Assembly (NCBI GenBank): GCA_001603805.1
Contig: LUZY01000013.1
Coordinates: 1 to 64,000 of the forward strand
DNA length: 64,000 bases
Source: Deferribacterales bacterium Deferri_01
GTDB taxonomy: Bacteria > Chrysiogenota > Deferribacteres > Deferribacterales > Geovibrionaceae
Direction: 5' to 3'
Shown here: in pieces, positions 1 through 9,371 of the stretch
How positions within the stretch are numbered: position 1 is the first letter of the stretch
Layout of the letters: each line of letters starts with the position of its first letter
Program-made: the position numbers and the translations under genes
The notes under the pieces: model-generated
The model's database searches: none
Seen by the model: the letters and a program-made list of their open reading frames with translations, nothing else
What the model was told of the DNA's origin: nothing

Positions 1-2772
1 GGAAAAACATACATGGAAGAGGATGAAGAAAACCGTCCCTCCGCACCTGCGATAACAGAAACAGTGGTAGCGGGCGCTGCACCTCATAATTGCGGCGGCA
101 GATGCGTTACAAAAGTATATGTTCAGGATGGAGTAATAAAAAGGATTGTTACTGACGAAACACCCGATTTGAATATAGTTAGCGGTGAAAGCGAAGACTT
201 ACCGCAAATGAGAGCATGTATACGCTGCCGTGCAAATACTCAGAGATTTTATCGTAATGACCGTGTGCTTTACCCCCTGAAACAGACTGGGGAAAGGGGA
301 GATGCTAATGGTTTCGTAAGAATTTCATGGGACCAGGCCGCATCTGAAATTGCAGCTAAACTTACCAGCCTTAAAGCTCAGTATGGAGCAAAATCATTTC
401 TCAGCCAGTATGCTTCCGGAGATGGAACAGAGGTTGCAGGCTCTGCTTCCTGTGCATCACGTCTGCTTAATCTTCTTGGCGGACAGATGGTATACCGTAA
501 TGACTACAGCTGGCCTTCACTTGAACATACAAGTTGGTTCTTTTTCGGGCAAAATTTTTATTTTCCTCCGGGAAAATCCAGACAAGATGCTTTTAACTCG
601 GATGTACTGTTTATTTGGAGCGGAAATTTTGCAGAAAGTATATGGGGGACAAATACAGCTTGGTATATGCAGCAAATTAAAGAAATGGGCACAGAGGTTA
701 TCGTTGTTGACAGTCGTGTTTCTCAGACAGTTGTTTCTCATGCCAGTTCTCATGCCGCAGTTGTCCCGGGAACTGACGCCGCTTTAGCGCAGGCTATTAT
801 GCACGAATTAATTGTAAACACATGGAATAGCGATGGTTCGTTGAAAACAGATCCATGGTTGGATGCGGAATTTATTCTGAAATACACCCATGGTTTTTTT
901 GACGACACTGCTTTCTCATTATATCCTGCAATAGCAAAAACCTACCATGCAGATGTTGATAGAAATACTGAATACATTGTCCCTGACGGTTCTTCCTTAA
1001 GTGCTTATATAATGGGAACGGACAACAGACTTGTTTTGGCCGGACTTAACGGAGATATCTCTGTTTATCCCTCACAGATAGGCTATAACAACTACAACGC
1101 ATATGACCCCAATGACAACCTGAAAAATGCACTTGTTTCAGCATATGGTAAAGTTGCCAAAACCCCTGAATGGGCGGAGTCCATTTGTGGAGTTCCTGCA
1201 GCTAAAATAAGAGAGTTTGCTGAAATTTTTGCAAAAAAGAAAGTAACAATATGGCTTGGCGGTGGTTTTCAGAGGCAGTCAGAAGGTGAGCAAGGACCTT
1301 TGAATTGCTATACTCTTGGAGTTATAACCAAAAACTTCGGTTTGCCCGGAAGACATGTCGGTGTGTTTGGCGACAGACAGCCGTTATCTTTCGGTGTTAC
1401 ATTCCCTACCGGAACAAATAACGCATATGCGGATTTTACAGGTATATATGATTTAACCAAGCTCACAGCCCCTGCATATACTCCTGCTGTAACCAGAACA
1501 TCTTATCCTGTATTTATCTGGCCGGATATAGCCAAATACGGTGGAACTGGGAAGTCAATGTGGAATGATGGACAGGTTAAAAATTTTCCCACAGCAATAA
1601 AGGCAATGCTTAATTTTGGCGGAAATGTGCTTGTTAATCAATGCGGTGACTACAATATGGCTGCTGAAATCGTTAAAGACAAAAACGCTGTGGAATTAAT
1701 TGTATCCGCCGACCAATTCATGACAGGATCAGCAAAATTTTCTGATTATGTTCTTCCCGCAGCTACTGCCTTTGAGAAAGAAGGTGCATGTTCAGGTTGG
1801 CTTGCAGGAGATTCGTTAATATGTATGAATAAAGCTGTTGAGCCTTTGGGTGAAGCATTGCCTGATTATGACATAGTTGCGAAAATCGCTGATAAGCTAG
1901 GTGTTCTTAGTGAATATACTGAGGGAAAAACTGTTGATGACTGGAGAAAAGAAGCAATAGAACCGTTGCTTACTGCTTATAATGCAGGGATGACTTACGA
2001 ACAGTGGAAAGAGAAAGGTCTTTTCCATATGGATTCATCATACGGTACGACCGACCCTCTTGCTGCGTTCAGAGCGAACCCTGAGGTTAATGCTCTTTAT
2101 ACCCCGACCGGAAAACTTGAGATTTATTCTCAGGCGATGGTTGAGGATTATGAAGCAAGGTTTTACGATAACGACGATGCAAGAGTTACTCTTGATGGTC
2201 AGCTTCATGATGGAAAAACAACAGGGAAATTTGTTTATGCTATTCCTATGTTTATTCCTATGCTTGAGGGTTGTTTTGCAAATGGCGAGGCTGCAGACCC
2301 ATTAGGTTACAAAACTAATTATCCATACTGCCTTAATGGATGGCACATCTATTACCGTTCTCACTCTACACACTGCAATAATGCATATATTAATGAAGTT
2401 TTCAAAAAAGATTCAGACGGTAATAGTGCGTATCTTGATCCTGACCGTGAGCTTGGAGAAGTTTGGGACAATAATGTTTATGAGCCTATATGGATTAACC
2501 CTGCAGATGCTGTTGCTGAAGGTATTCTTACCGGTGACAGGGTAATTGTTGAAAGTCCGAGAGGCAGTATATATGCAACCGCAGTTGTGACTCAGAGAGT
2601 AAGAGCAGGCTGGCCTGCAATGGGACAAGGCGGATGGGCTAATGGTGATAATGCTGACGGCAAACCTGATATAGGAGGAGCTATCAATGTTCTCACAAAA
2701 CTTCGTCCTGCGAGGATATGTCAGGGTATGACTTTAGGTGCCGACACTCGCATTAATATAAGAAAAGGATAG
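1..2772 (+). CDS. DmsA-like molybdopterin oxidoreductase, catalytic subunit (5' partial)
   Basis: Catalytic subunit of a DMSO-reductase-family enzyme reducing an S-oxide, N-oxide or similar acceptor in the periplasm. The reading frame is open to the left edge; the first ATG at 13 has no convincing ribosome site and no Tat signal follows it, so the true start and signal peptide probably lie outside the window. Counting from that ATG: HNCGGRC (Cys27, Cys31) and RACIRC (Cys69) are the Fe-S ligand region, NDYSWPS places Ser166 where DmsA has its Mo-binding serine, and the last 130 residues are a typical molybdopterin-dinucleotide-binding domain. The first Fe-S ligand position, four residues before Cys27, is Ala rather than Cys. 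It ends 13 bp before a DmsB-like gene. The substrate cannot be read from sequence. Confidence 0.88.
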   Translation, partial: GKTYMEEDEENRPSAPAITETVVAGAAPHNCGGRCVTKVYVQDGVIKRIVTDETPDLNIVSGESEDLPQMRACIRCRANTQRFYRNDRVLYPLKQTGERGDANGFVRISWDQAASEIAAKLTSLKAQYGAKSFLSQYASGDGTEVAGSASCASRLLNLLGGQMVYRNDYSWPSLEHTSWFFFGQNFYFPPGKSRQDAFNSDVLFIWSGNFAESIWGTNTAWYMQQIKEMGTEVIVVDSRVSQTVVSHASSHAAVVPGTDAALAQAIMHELIVNTWNSDGSLKTDPWLDAEFILKYTHGFFDDTAFSLYPAIAKTYHADVDRNTEYIVPDGSSLSAYIMGTDNRLVLAGLNGDISVYPSQIGYNNYNAYDPNDNLKNALVSAYGKVAKTPEWAESICGVPAAKIREFAEIFAKKKVTIWLGGGFQRQSEGEQGPLNCYTLGVITKNFGLPGRHVGVFGDRQPLSFGVTFPTGTNNAYADFTGIYDLTKLTAPAYTPAVTRTSYPVFIWPDIAKYGGTGKSMWNDGQVKNFPTAIKAMLNFGGNVLVNQCGDYNMAAEIVKDKNAVELIVSADQFMTGSAKFSDYVLPAATAFEKEGACSGWLAGDSLICMNKAVEPLGEALPDYDIVAKIADKLGVLSEYTEGKTVDDWRKEAIEPLLTAYNAGMTYEQWKEKGLFHMDSSYGTTDPLAAFRANPEVNALYTPTGKLEIYSQAMVEDYEARFYDNDDARVTLDGQLHDGKTTGKFVYAIPMFIPMLEGCFANGEAADPLGYKTNYPYCLNGWHIYYRSHSTHCNNAYINEVFKKDSDGNSAYLDPDRELGEVWDNNVYEPIWINPADAVAEGILTGDRVIVESPRGSIYATAVVTQRVRAGWPAMGQGGWANGDNADGKPDIGGAINVLTKLRPARICQGMTLGADTRINIRKG

Positions 2773-2785
2773 GCGGAGGGATACC

Positions 2786-3403
2786 ATGGCTAAACAGATG
2801 GCATTTTATTTTGATCAGAATAGATGTATGGGCTGCAATACGTGTGTTGTAGCCTGTAAGGACTGGAACGGAGTTAAACCCGGCAAAGCAAGCTGGAGAA
2901 AACTCAGTGTAACAGAAAGCGGGTCTTTCCCTGATGTAGAGATTTTCAACCTTGTGCTTTCCTGCAACCATTGCGCAAACCCTGCCTGCACGGCGGCTTG
3001 CCCCGTGGGTGCAATTTATAAGAGAAAAGAGGACGGTATAGTCATAGTAGACCGTGACAAATGCCAGAACATCCGCTCCTGCGCTGTAGCGTGCCCTTAC
3101 GGTGCTCCTCAGTTCGGAGACGATGAGTCCGAACCAGTTAAGAAAGCAAGCTGGGCGGCAGCTCACCCTATGCAGAAATGTACTTTCTGCTGGGACAGGC
3201 TTGACGATGGTCTCGTACCTGCCTGTGTGGCATCCTGCCCTCAGAGAGCGCTTGACTTCGGCACAGTGGAAGAGATCAGTGCAAAATATCCCACTGCGAT
3301 AAGAACCGCTGTAGGTATGCCCGATTCTTCAAGAGATATCAACGGTAATACCCTTACTTCAGGAGATACAGTACCCTCCATCTTCTTTAAACCAAAGAAC
3401 TAG
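2786..3403 (+). CDS. DmsB-like four-cluster ferredoxin subunit
   Basis: Electron-transfer partner of the preceding catalytic subunit, 205 residues. It carries the usual four cysteine sets of DmsB/NrfC/PsrB proteins, starting with CMGCNTCVVAC at residues 14-24, then CNHCANPACTAACPVG, CQNIRSCAVACPYG and CTFCWDRLDDGLVPACVASCP. The start is supported by a GGCGGAGGG ribosome site just after the dmsA-like stop. A strong terminator follows directly, so no DmsC/NrfD-type membrane anchor belongs to this operon; an anchor may be encoded elsewhere (one NrfD-like gene is at 62700-63845) or upstream of the window. Confidence 0.9.
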   Translation: MAKQMAFYFDQNRCMGCNTCVVACKDWNGVKPGKASWRKLSVTESGSFPDVEIFNLVLSCNHCANPACTAACPVGAIYKRKEDGIVIVDRDKCQNIRSCAVACPYGAPQFGDDESEPVKKASWAAAHPMQKCTFCWDRLDDGLVPACVASCPQRALDFGTVEEISAKYPTAIRTAVGMPDSSRDINGNTLTSGDTVPSIFFKPKN

Positions 3404-3417
3404 AAACCATAATAGCC

Positions 3418-3461
3418 AAAGAGCAGTCGCTTACATATATAAGCGACTGCTCTTTAAAAAA
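3418..3461 (+). terminator. Rho-independent terminator after the dmsAB-like operon
   Basis: Perfect 16-bp inverted repeat (arms 3418-3433 and 3440-3455) with a 6-nt loop. The arm starts with AAA and ends with TTT, so it can work in both directions. Confidence 0.85.
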
Positions 3462-3586
3462 CTCGAAAAATACATAAAAAGAATTAAATTAGTTAATACA
3501 ACGACTGCTGCGTATTTGGTGTAAGCTGGATATGCCGCTGTACCAAGTCTTATATCATTTATTATATTTTATTCTGGAGGTTCCAG

Positions 3587-5299
3587 ATGAGCAAAACAAT
3601 ACGGAAATTTATTATGTCAAATTTAAATAAGTTTTATTCTTCACTTATTGATGATTTAGACAAAGAAAGCTATTCATCTCTCTCAACTGCAAGGAAAAAG
3701 GATGCTGACAAGGCGGTATCCATAATACTTGATTTTCTTGAATCAGACTTGGATTTAAAAACTAATTACAATTACAGTGAGTGTATAAATAAAAATCAAG
3801 CATTGTTTGAATTTGTTGATATGGCCCGAAGACACCACATGCGAGGGGTCAATCTGAGTATGTATATGAGTGCTTTCAAGAAAATGTATAACTTATTAAT
3901 AAAACTAATAATTGAAAGTAATGAGCAGGACAGTTTTAAGTTTGAAATATTAAAAACTGTGATTGATAAGTTTAATTTCGGGGAAACTGTAATTATTTCT
4001 GAGTGGGATGATAATATCAAGAATGATATATCATGTAAATTGCTGGAAAATGCTGCGGAACTTTCCGTCGCAAAATGTAAAATTCAGAATATTCTTGATT
4101 CTGTACACAATATTGTACTCACGTTTAATGCAGATGGCTATATTACACAGCATAATCTAAAGGGGAAAGCATTCTTTGGCGAAAAAATTACATCATTAAA
4201 AATTACTGAACTTCTAAATCTTGAAAACTGTTCTGTGAATCAATTTATTGATAATTATAACGATACTGAAATTGATTTAGGCAATAATAAATATTTTGAG
4301 TTAAAGATCAAGTTTTTAGGGGATGATTATTTTGGTCAGCGAGAATATCTCTTTTCTATGACAAATATCACTTCTACAGTTGAGTACAGAAATAATCTTG
4401 AATGTGAAGTTTATGAGAAAACTCAGGATCTTTTTGATGAAAAATTATTCTTTGAATCAGTTTTCTTTACAACAGGCGAAGCTCTGATTGTATTTGAAAA
4501 CGGAGAAAAGCTTAACAAAATCAACCACAGTGCTTGTGAATTATTTAAAATAAATAAAGGGTGCGACAACGAAAGCTTGCAGAATATTATTCATGAGTTT
4601 TTATGTCTAAACAAACATTTAGTGCAGACATTTAATAGGCTAAAAAATGGTGATAAGTGGGCTGGTGAGTGCAAGCTAATGCTTCCACAGAGAGAGATTC
4701 ATGCTTATATCTCATTAAATAAATTTTTATTGAGAGATGTAAATTATTGCTGTTTATCAGTTAAGGATATAAGCGAATTAAAGAAAGTCGAACAGGCTCT
4801 TGTATGGGAGAAAAGGGTTGTTGAAGAAAAGAATATAGCGTTAAAAAATATTATTGAGACTATAAAACAGCAAAACGAAGACTTTCGGGTAACTTTTCTT
4901 TCAGACTTTGAAAAAGAATTTATTCCTTTGTTAAAAAGAATGTATACAACTGATTTTGAAAATGAAAAATATGAATGTTATCACAAAATATGCAAAAAAC
5001 TGAGAGTGTTATCTGATATTTCAAGTGATAATGAATATTCAGATGCATATATAGAGATTCTCAGCAAGCTTTCACAGGCTGAAGAAAGGGTTCTTAAAAT
5101 GGTTGTTAAAGGGCAGACTACTAAGGAGATAGCCGCTTTTTTGTGTATAAGCGAATACACTGTTCAGACACATCGTAGAAATATAAGAAAAAAACTTGAT
5201 TTAAATAAAAAACAAATGGGGATTACTGCATATATACGACATATTCAGAATATGGAGAAAGTATTTTATGTAAAAAACAAATATTTTGAAAATTTATAA
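3587..5299 (+). CDS. PAS-domain LuxR-type transcriptional regulator
   Basis: A 570-residue cytoplasmic regulator. The first ~130 residues are a helical domain resembling the N-terminal domains of RsbR-like or globin-fold sensors (weak recognition). Two PAS-like regions follow at about 165-265 and 290-395, then a coiled coil around 395-430, and a LuxR/FixJ helix-turn-helix at the C-terminus (LSQAEERVLKMVVKGQTTKE to the KKLDL helix, ~505-555). It has no receiver domain, so the PAS region is the likely sensor. The start has a good CTGGAGG site. Coding DNA is clearly more AT-rich than the genes on either side. It lies upstream of a two-component pair and may control the dmsAB-like or flavoprotein genes; that link is inference. 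Confidence 0.8.
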   Translation: MSKTIRKFIMSNLNKFYSSLIDDLDKESYSSLSTARKKDADKAVSIILDFLESDLDLKTNYNYSECINKNQALFEFVDMARRHHMRGVNLSMYMSAFKKMYNLLIKLIIESNEQDSFKFEILKTVIDKFNFGETVIISEWDDNIKNDISCKLLENAAELSVAKCKIQNILDSVHNIVLTFNADGYITQHNLKGKAFFGEKITSLKITELLNLENCSVNQFIDNYNDTEIDLGNNKYFELKIKFLGDDYFGQREYLFSMTNITSTVEYRNNLECEVYEKTQDLFDEKLFFESVFFTTGEALIVFENGEKLNKINHSACELFKINKGCDNESLQNIIHEFLCLNKHLVQTFNRLKNGDKWAGECKLMLPQREIHAYISLNKFLLRDVNYCCLSVKDISELKKVEQALVWEKRVVEEKNIALKNIIETIKQQNEDFRVTFLSDFEKEFIPLLKRMYTTDFENEKYECYHKICKKLRVLSDISSDNEYSDAYIEILSKLSQAEERVLKMVVKGQTTKEIAAFLCISEYTVQTHRRNIRKKLDLNKKQMGITAYIRHIQNMEKVFYVKNKYFENL

Positions 5300-5491
5300 G
5301 TTTTTTTCTCTTACGGACAAAAGAACATAATGCTAAATCTATAAAGCTTGCTTTAAGGCAGCTTGATTTTTGTACTTAACAGGATTATTAATTAGATAAC
5401 ATATTTCTTACAATACATATCAATCAAACAGCCGGTACTCTCAACCGCTGCTGGTCACTGTTAATTTATTTTATATACTGCTGAGGTTTAT

Positions 5492-6937
5492 ATGCAGAAA
5501 GTTCATGATGAACTGCGACGGTCAAGGGAAACAATAGCCAGACTTGAGCAGGAGCTGGAAGCTCTCAAGGCAACCCACAAAGATCTTGTCAAATCAGAGA
5601 TAAGCAAAAGGATGATTTTTAGTGATCTGCCTCTTTGCGAATTCTATCTTGATGAAAACAATATAATTGAAGATGTCAACAGCGGAATTGAAACCTGCCT
5701 TGGATACAGCCGTGAAGAGCTTCTGGGGCAAAGCTTTGCTGATATCCTTGTGGATGGTATGGCTCAGTACAAACGCATTTTTCCTGAATTCAAGAAAAAG
5801 GGATATGCGAAGGATGAAATAGTAGAAATATATAAAAAAGATGGTTCAATTATCTCTATGCTGATCAATGCAAGGGCTGTCTATGATGATAACGGAAAGT
5901 ATCAACACGGTGTCGGTCTTGGTCTGGATATCACTGAAAAGCTTAAAATGATGGAGTCATTGCGGAAGACTGAGCGGGAGAAAGCAATTATTCTTGATGT
6001 TATGAACGAGTGCATAGTCTACTTTTCAGTTGATATGAATATTATATGGACAAGCAACAACATAAGCAAAATTGAAGGAATGTGTGATTTTGCATCCGGC
6101 AGTTCTGTATGTCATGAAAAAACAGATGAAGGGCGATGCCGTTTATGCCCTGTTTTTGCCACTCTTAAAACTAATAAAAAAGAATCTGCAGAAATTAAAA
6201 TAAGGGATAAATTTTTTCTTTTTATTTCTCATCCTGTATTTGGAAACCTTGGTGAGCTGAACGGGGCTGTTCTGGTAATAATTGATATCACAGAACGGAA
6301 GAATCTTGAAATCAAGCTCATGGATATGGGAAGTGAAGAGAGAAAAAAAATAGGAAATGATATGCACGACAGTCTCGGTCAGGTTCTTACCGGTATAGCT
6401 TTCTTAGCTGCGGCATCGGCTCAGGAGATTAAAGACAGGTTTCAGTACGAATCTGTTTATGCTGCCCGTGTTCTTGAATATTCTAAAAAAGCACAGGAAA
6501 TAATGAGGCGTCTGATAAAAGGTCTGTGTCCGGTTAGCGATGAACCCACTGCCTTAATGGCAGCGTTGGCTTTTCATACCGATAATCTTGCGGACTTATA
6601 TCAAATAAAGTCCGTATTCCGCTGTCCTTCTCCTGTTTGTATTAACGACTACAATGCTGCTATTCATCTCTTTTATATTGCACAGGAAGCAATGTGTAAT
6701 GCTGTAAAGCACAGCAAATGTTCTGAATTGGAAGTCGAACTGAAAATCGTAAACAGTAATATCATATTGTCCGTTGCAGATAATGGTAAGGGGATTGACT
6801 GTATAACAAAAGGATGCAGCGGAATGGGACTGAAGATAATGAGGCACAGAGCATTAATGATAAATGCCGAATTCAACGTTGTTTCCGATAAAACAAAAGG
6901 CACAGCTGTGAAGGTTACGCTGCCGTTAAAGCATTAG
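5492..6937 (+). CDS. PAS sensor histidine kinase, NarX/DegS-type (HisKA_3)
   Basis: Sensor kinase of 481 residues without transmembrane segments, hence cytosolic. A short N-terminal coiled coil (1-35) is followed by PAS 1 (~45-155) and PAS 2 (~165-270). PAS 2 contains a Cys cluster (SSVCHEK..., CRLCP) that could bind a metal or respond to redox state. The HisKA_3 box is NDMHDSLGQ with phospho-acceptor His292; the ATPase domain shows EAMCNAVKHS (N box) and DNGKGI (G box). Its stop is 9 bp before the response-regulator ATG, so the two are co-transcribed. Confidence 0.9.
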   Translation: MQKVHDELRRSRETIARLEQELEALKATHKDLVKSEISKRMIFSDLPLCEFYLDENNIIEDVNSGIETCLGYSREELLGQSFADILVDGMAQYKRIFPEFKKKGYAKDEIVEIYKKDGSIISMLINARAVYDDNGKYQHGVGLGLDITEKLKMMESLRKTEREKAIILDVMNECIVYFSVDMNIIWTSNNISKIEGMCDFASGSSVCHEKTDEGRCRLCPVFATLKTNKKESAEIKIRDKFFLFISHPVFGNLGELNGAVLVIIDITERKNLEIKLMDMGSEERKKIGNDMHDSLGQVLTGIAFLAAASAQEIKDRFQYESVYAARVLEYSKKAQEIMRRLIKGLCPVSDEPTALMAALAFHTDNLADLYQIKSVFRCPSPVCINDYNAAIHLFYIAQEAMCNAVKHSKCSELEVELKIVNSNIILSVADNGKGIDCITKGCSGMGLKIMRHRALMINAEFNVVSDKTKGTAVKVTLPLKH

Positions 6938-6946
6938 GGTGATGAT

Positions 6947-7606
6947 ATGAACAAAGTATACAAAGTTATTGTAATAGATGATCATGCGGTGGTCAGAGAA
7001 GGGCTTTCCGGAATGATTACTCAGGAAAAAGACATGCTTTTATGTGGTGTTGATGATGGAACATCCGCCGTACGTATGGTTAATGAATTTATGCCGGATA
7101 TCGTGATATTGGATCTCTCTTTAAAAAGTATGAACGGCATGGATCTTATTGCCAGTATGAAGTCATGCAAACCGGATATCCTGATCCTTGTTTTTTCTAT
7201 GCACGATGAACTTATATTTGCTGAAAGGTGTATAAAAACCGGGGCATCCGGTTATGTTATGAAGAGTGAAGAACCAGAGGTAATACTCCGGGCTATACGC
7301 AAAATTCTTGAAGGGAAAATATATCTGAGTGAGAAAATGATGGAGTTTTTTCTTCATAAAGCGATGAATTTTAAACCTCAGGAAGAACAGGATTCTGTTG
7401 AACTGCTTAGTGAGAGAGAATTTCAGGTTTTTCATCTCACTGGAAGCGGTATGGGAACACGCCAAATAGCAGATACTTTGAATTTAAGCGTAAAAACCAT
7501 TGAAACATTTAAAGATAACATAAAACATAAGCTGAATCTTAAATCAGCTTCTGAACTCAACCAGTATGCTGTAAAGTGGATGCTTTCCCATAATATTATT
7601 TCATAA
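6947..7606 (+). CDS. NarL/FixJ-family response regulator
   Basis: DNA-binding partner of the kinase just upstream, 219 residues. Receiver domain 1-120 with acidic pair Asp11/Asp12, phospho-acceptor Asp56 (VILDLSLK) and Lys in YVMKSEE; LuxR-type helix-turn-helix at ~148-205 (LSEREFQVFHLTGSGMGTRQ onwards). The start has an AGGGTGATGAT ribosome site. The exported FAD reductase gene follows on the same strand after a hairpin and is the most likely target. Confidence 0.92.
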   Translation: MNKVYKVIVIDDHAVVREGLSGMITQEKDMLLCGVDDGTSAVRMVNEFMPDIVILDLSLKSMNGMDLIASMKSCKPDILILVFSMHDELIFAERCIKTGASGYVMKSEEPEVILRAIRKILEGKIYLSEKMMEFFLHKAMNFKPQEEQDSVELLSEREFQVFHLTGSGMGTRQIADTLNLSVKTIETFKDNIKHKLNLKSASELNQYAVKWMLSHNIIS

Positions 7607-7630
7607 AACGTATCTTTTTTAAATTATCAG

Positions 7631-7659
7631 TAAATCCCCGATGTCCTATCGGGGATTTA
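7631..7659 (+). terminator. Strong hairpin after the two-component operon
   Basis: Perfect 12-bp inverted repeat (7631-7642 and 7648-7659) with a 5-nt loop. No U-tract follows, so it may be a terminator of modest strength or an mRNA 3'-end stabiliser. Confidence 0.6.
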
Positions 7660-7823
7660 CACCATTGACCCACAGCCATAAACATCACTCCTTTTCGTGG
7701 AAAATTTCCCTGATAAACAGCACCCCTCCCGATTCATATAACCGCTGCAGAGCTATAGTTTAGTTTCTGAAGCGGAATATTGCCGCTGTGAGAGATATGA
7801 ATCAAAACAAAAAGGAGGACAAA

Positions 7824-9356
7824 ATGCTGAGTTTATTCAAAAAACTGACATCGGTTTCAGTCATGACCGCGGCTCTGCTGTTTTCGGTATCTGTGTATGC
7901 CAAAGACCGCATGTATGAAACTGATGTAGTGGTTGTTGGAGTGGGTGGAGCGGGTGTTGCTGCCGCAGTTTCCGCAGCCCAGAGCGGAGCAAAGGTTATT
8001 GCTCTGGAAAAACAGGAAATGCCGGGGGGAAGTTCTAACTTTGCTGAAGGTCTGTTTGCTGTGGGGACTCCTGAGCAGAAAAGGCTTTATGTGGATGTTA
8101 CTGCGGAAGAGGCATTCAAGCATGCCATGGACTTTAATCATCGTTTCCGAATTAATGAGAAACTTCTCAGATTTTCTTTGAAAGAATCAACAAAAACAAT
8201 TGAATGGCTTAAAGAGCAGGGAGTTGAGTTTGATGTTTTCAGAGTGTCGCCGGAAGAACCACAGGTTTGGCACCTTGTCAGAAGCAAGGGTAATCTGGAA
8301 CATGGAGCAGCGCTTATTCATACCATGGTAACCAGAGCAAACGAACTCGGAGTAAAGATTATGTATGGTACTCCGGGTCACAAGCTTATTTATGATGGTA
8401 AAAAAGTGAAGGGCATTGAAGCTGTTGATCCCAAAGGTAACAAAGTTATCATCAAGGCAAAAGCAGTTATTATTGCCACAGGCGGATTCCCTAACAGTGA
8501 AGAGAAAATAGCTGAATGGACAAAATTTGACCCTGCAAAAGTTAAAGCTGCTCTTCCTCTCGGAAAAACCGGAGATGGTATATCAATGGCAATGGAAGTT
8601 GGTGCTGATGCCGGCGGATTCGGGCTGATGCTGACTCCCGGAATTCTCGGGCCCGGTATGGCTCCTTTTGGACCTATATTTGCGCTTTCATGGGAGCCCG
8701 GTTTATGGGTGAATAAATACGGCGAAAGATTTACAGATGAAACAGTTATTCATAACTTTTCACTGGCTGGGAATGTTGTTGAAGGGCAGAGAGACAGCTT
8801 TGTATGGTCAATTATTGATGAAGACGCTGTGACCCGTGCAGAAAAAGAAGGAGTAGTAACCGGAGCAGGTGTTCTTACTCCTGTGGGCACTAAACTGAGT
8901 AATATACGTGCGGAACTTCAGACAGCTTTGGATGCAGGTAATCAGGAGATAGCCATTGCTGATACCGTGGAGGAGCTTGCCGTTAAGATCAATGTTGAAC
9001 CGAAAAGGCTGAAAAAGACCATAGATGATTTCAATTATTATAAAGAACACAATTTTGATGAAGAATTCGCAAGAGATCCAAACAGCATGCCTTATGTGAA
9101 AAAAGGGAAGTTTTATGCTTTCAGGATGAAGACTTATCACTTTGTCTCTTACGGGGGAATAAAGGTTAATAATGACATGCAGGCGACTGATAAACAGGAC
9201 AAACCCATTGAGGGACTATATGTAACTGGTATGGATGTCGGCGGACTTCACGGTGATACCTACACCCTTTGGACATCAGGGGCGGCTTATTCATTTGCAG
9301 CAACATCCGGACGGATAGCAGGTGCAAAAGCTGCTGAATATTCAAAAATGAAATAA
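7824..9356 (+). CDS. Exported FAD-dependent reductase, fumarate-reductase-like flavoprotein
   Basis: A 510-residue flavoprotein related to the FAD subunit of soluble periplasmic fumarate/methacrylate/urocanate reductases. I chose ATG 7824 because AAAGGAGG lies just upstream; the GTG at 7788 and ATG at 7797 lack ribosome sites. A Sec signal (residues 1 to ~26, ending VYAKD) is followed by the dinucleotide-binding VVVGVGGAGVAAA, and the C-terminus has the FAD signature GLYVTGMDVGGLHG. KTYHFVSYGG carries a His at the place where fumarate reductases hold a substrate His. Unlike Shewanella FccA it has no haem domain; the seven-haem cytochrome at 10485-11132 may supply electrons. The natural acceptor is unknown. 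Confidence 0.85.
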   Translation: MLSLFKKLTSVSVMTAALLFSVSVYAKDRMYETDVVVVGVGGAGVAAAVSAAQSGAKVIALEKQEMPGGSSNFAEGLFAVGTPEQKRLYVDVTAEEAFKHAMDFNHRFRINEKLLRFSLKESTKTIEWLKEQGVEFDVFRVSPEEPQVWHLVRSKGNLEHGAALIHTMVTRANELGVKIMYGTPGHKLIYDGKKVKGIEAVDPKGNKVIIKAKAVIIATGGFPNSEEKIAEWTKFDPAKVKAALPLGKTGDGISMAMEVGADAGGFGLMLTPGILGPGMAPFGPIFALSWEPGLWVNKYGERFTDETVIHNFSLAGNVVEGQRDSFVWSIIDEDAVTRAEKEGVVTGAGVLTPVGTKLSNIRAELQTALDAGNQEIAIADTVEELAVKINVEPKRLKKTIDDFNYYKEHNFDEEFARDPNSMPYVKKGKFYAFRMKTYHFVSYGGIKVNNDMQATDKQDKPIEGLYVTGMDVGGLHGDTYTLWTSGAAYSFAATSGRIAGAKAAEYSKMK

Positions 9357-9371
9357 TCAGGGAGAGATAAA

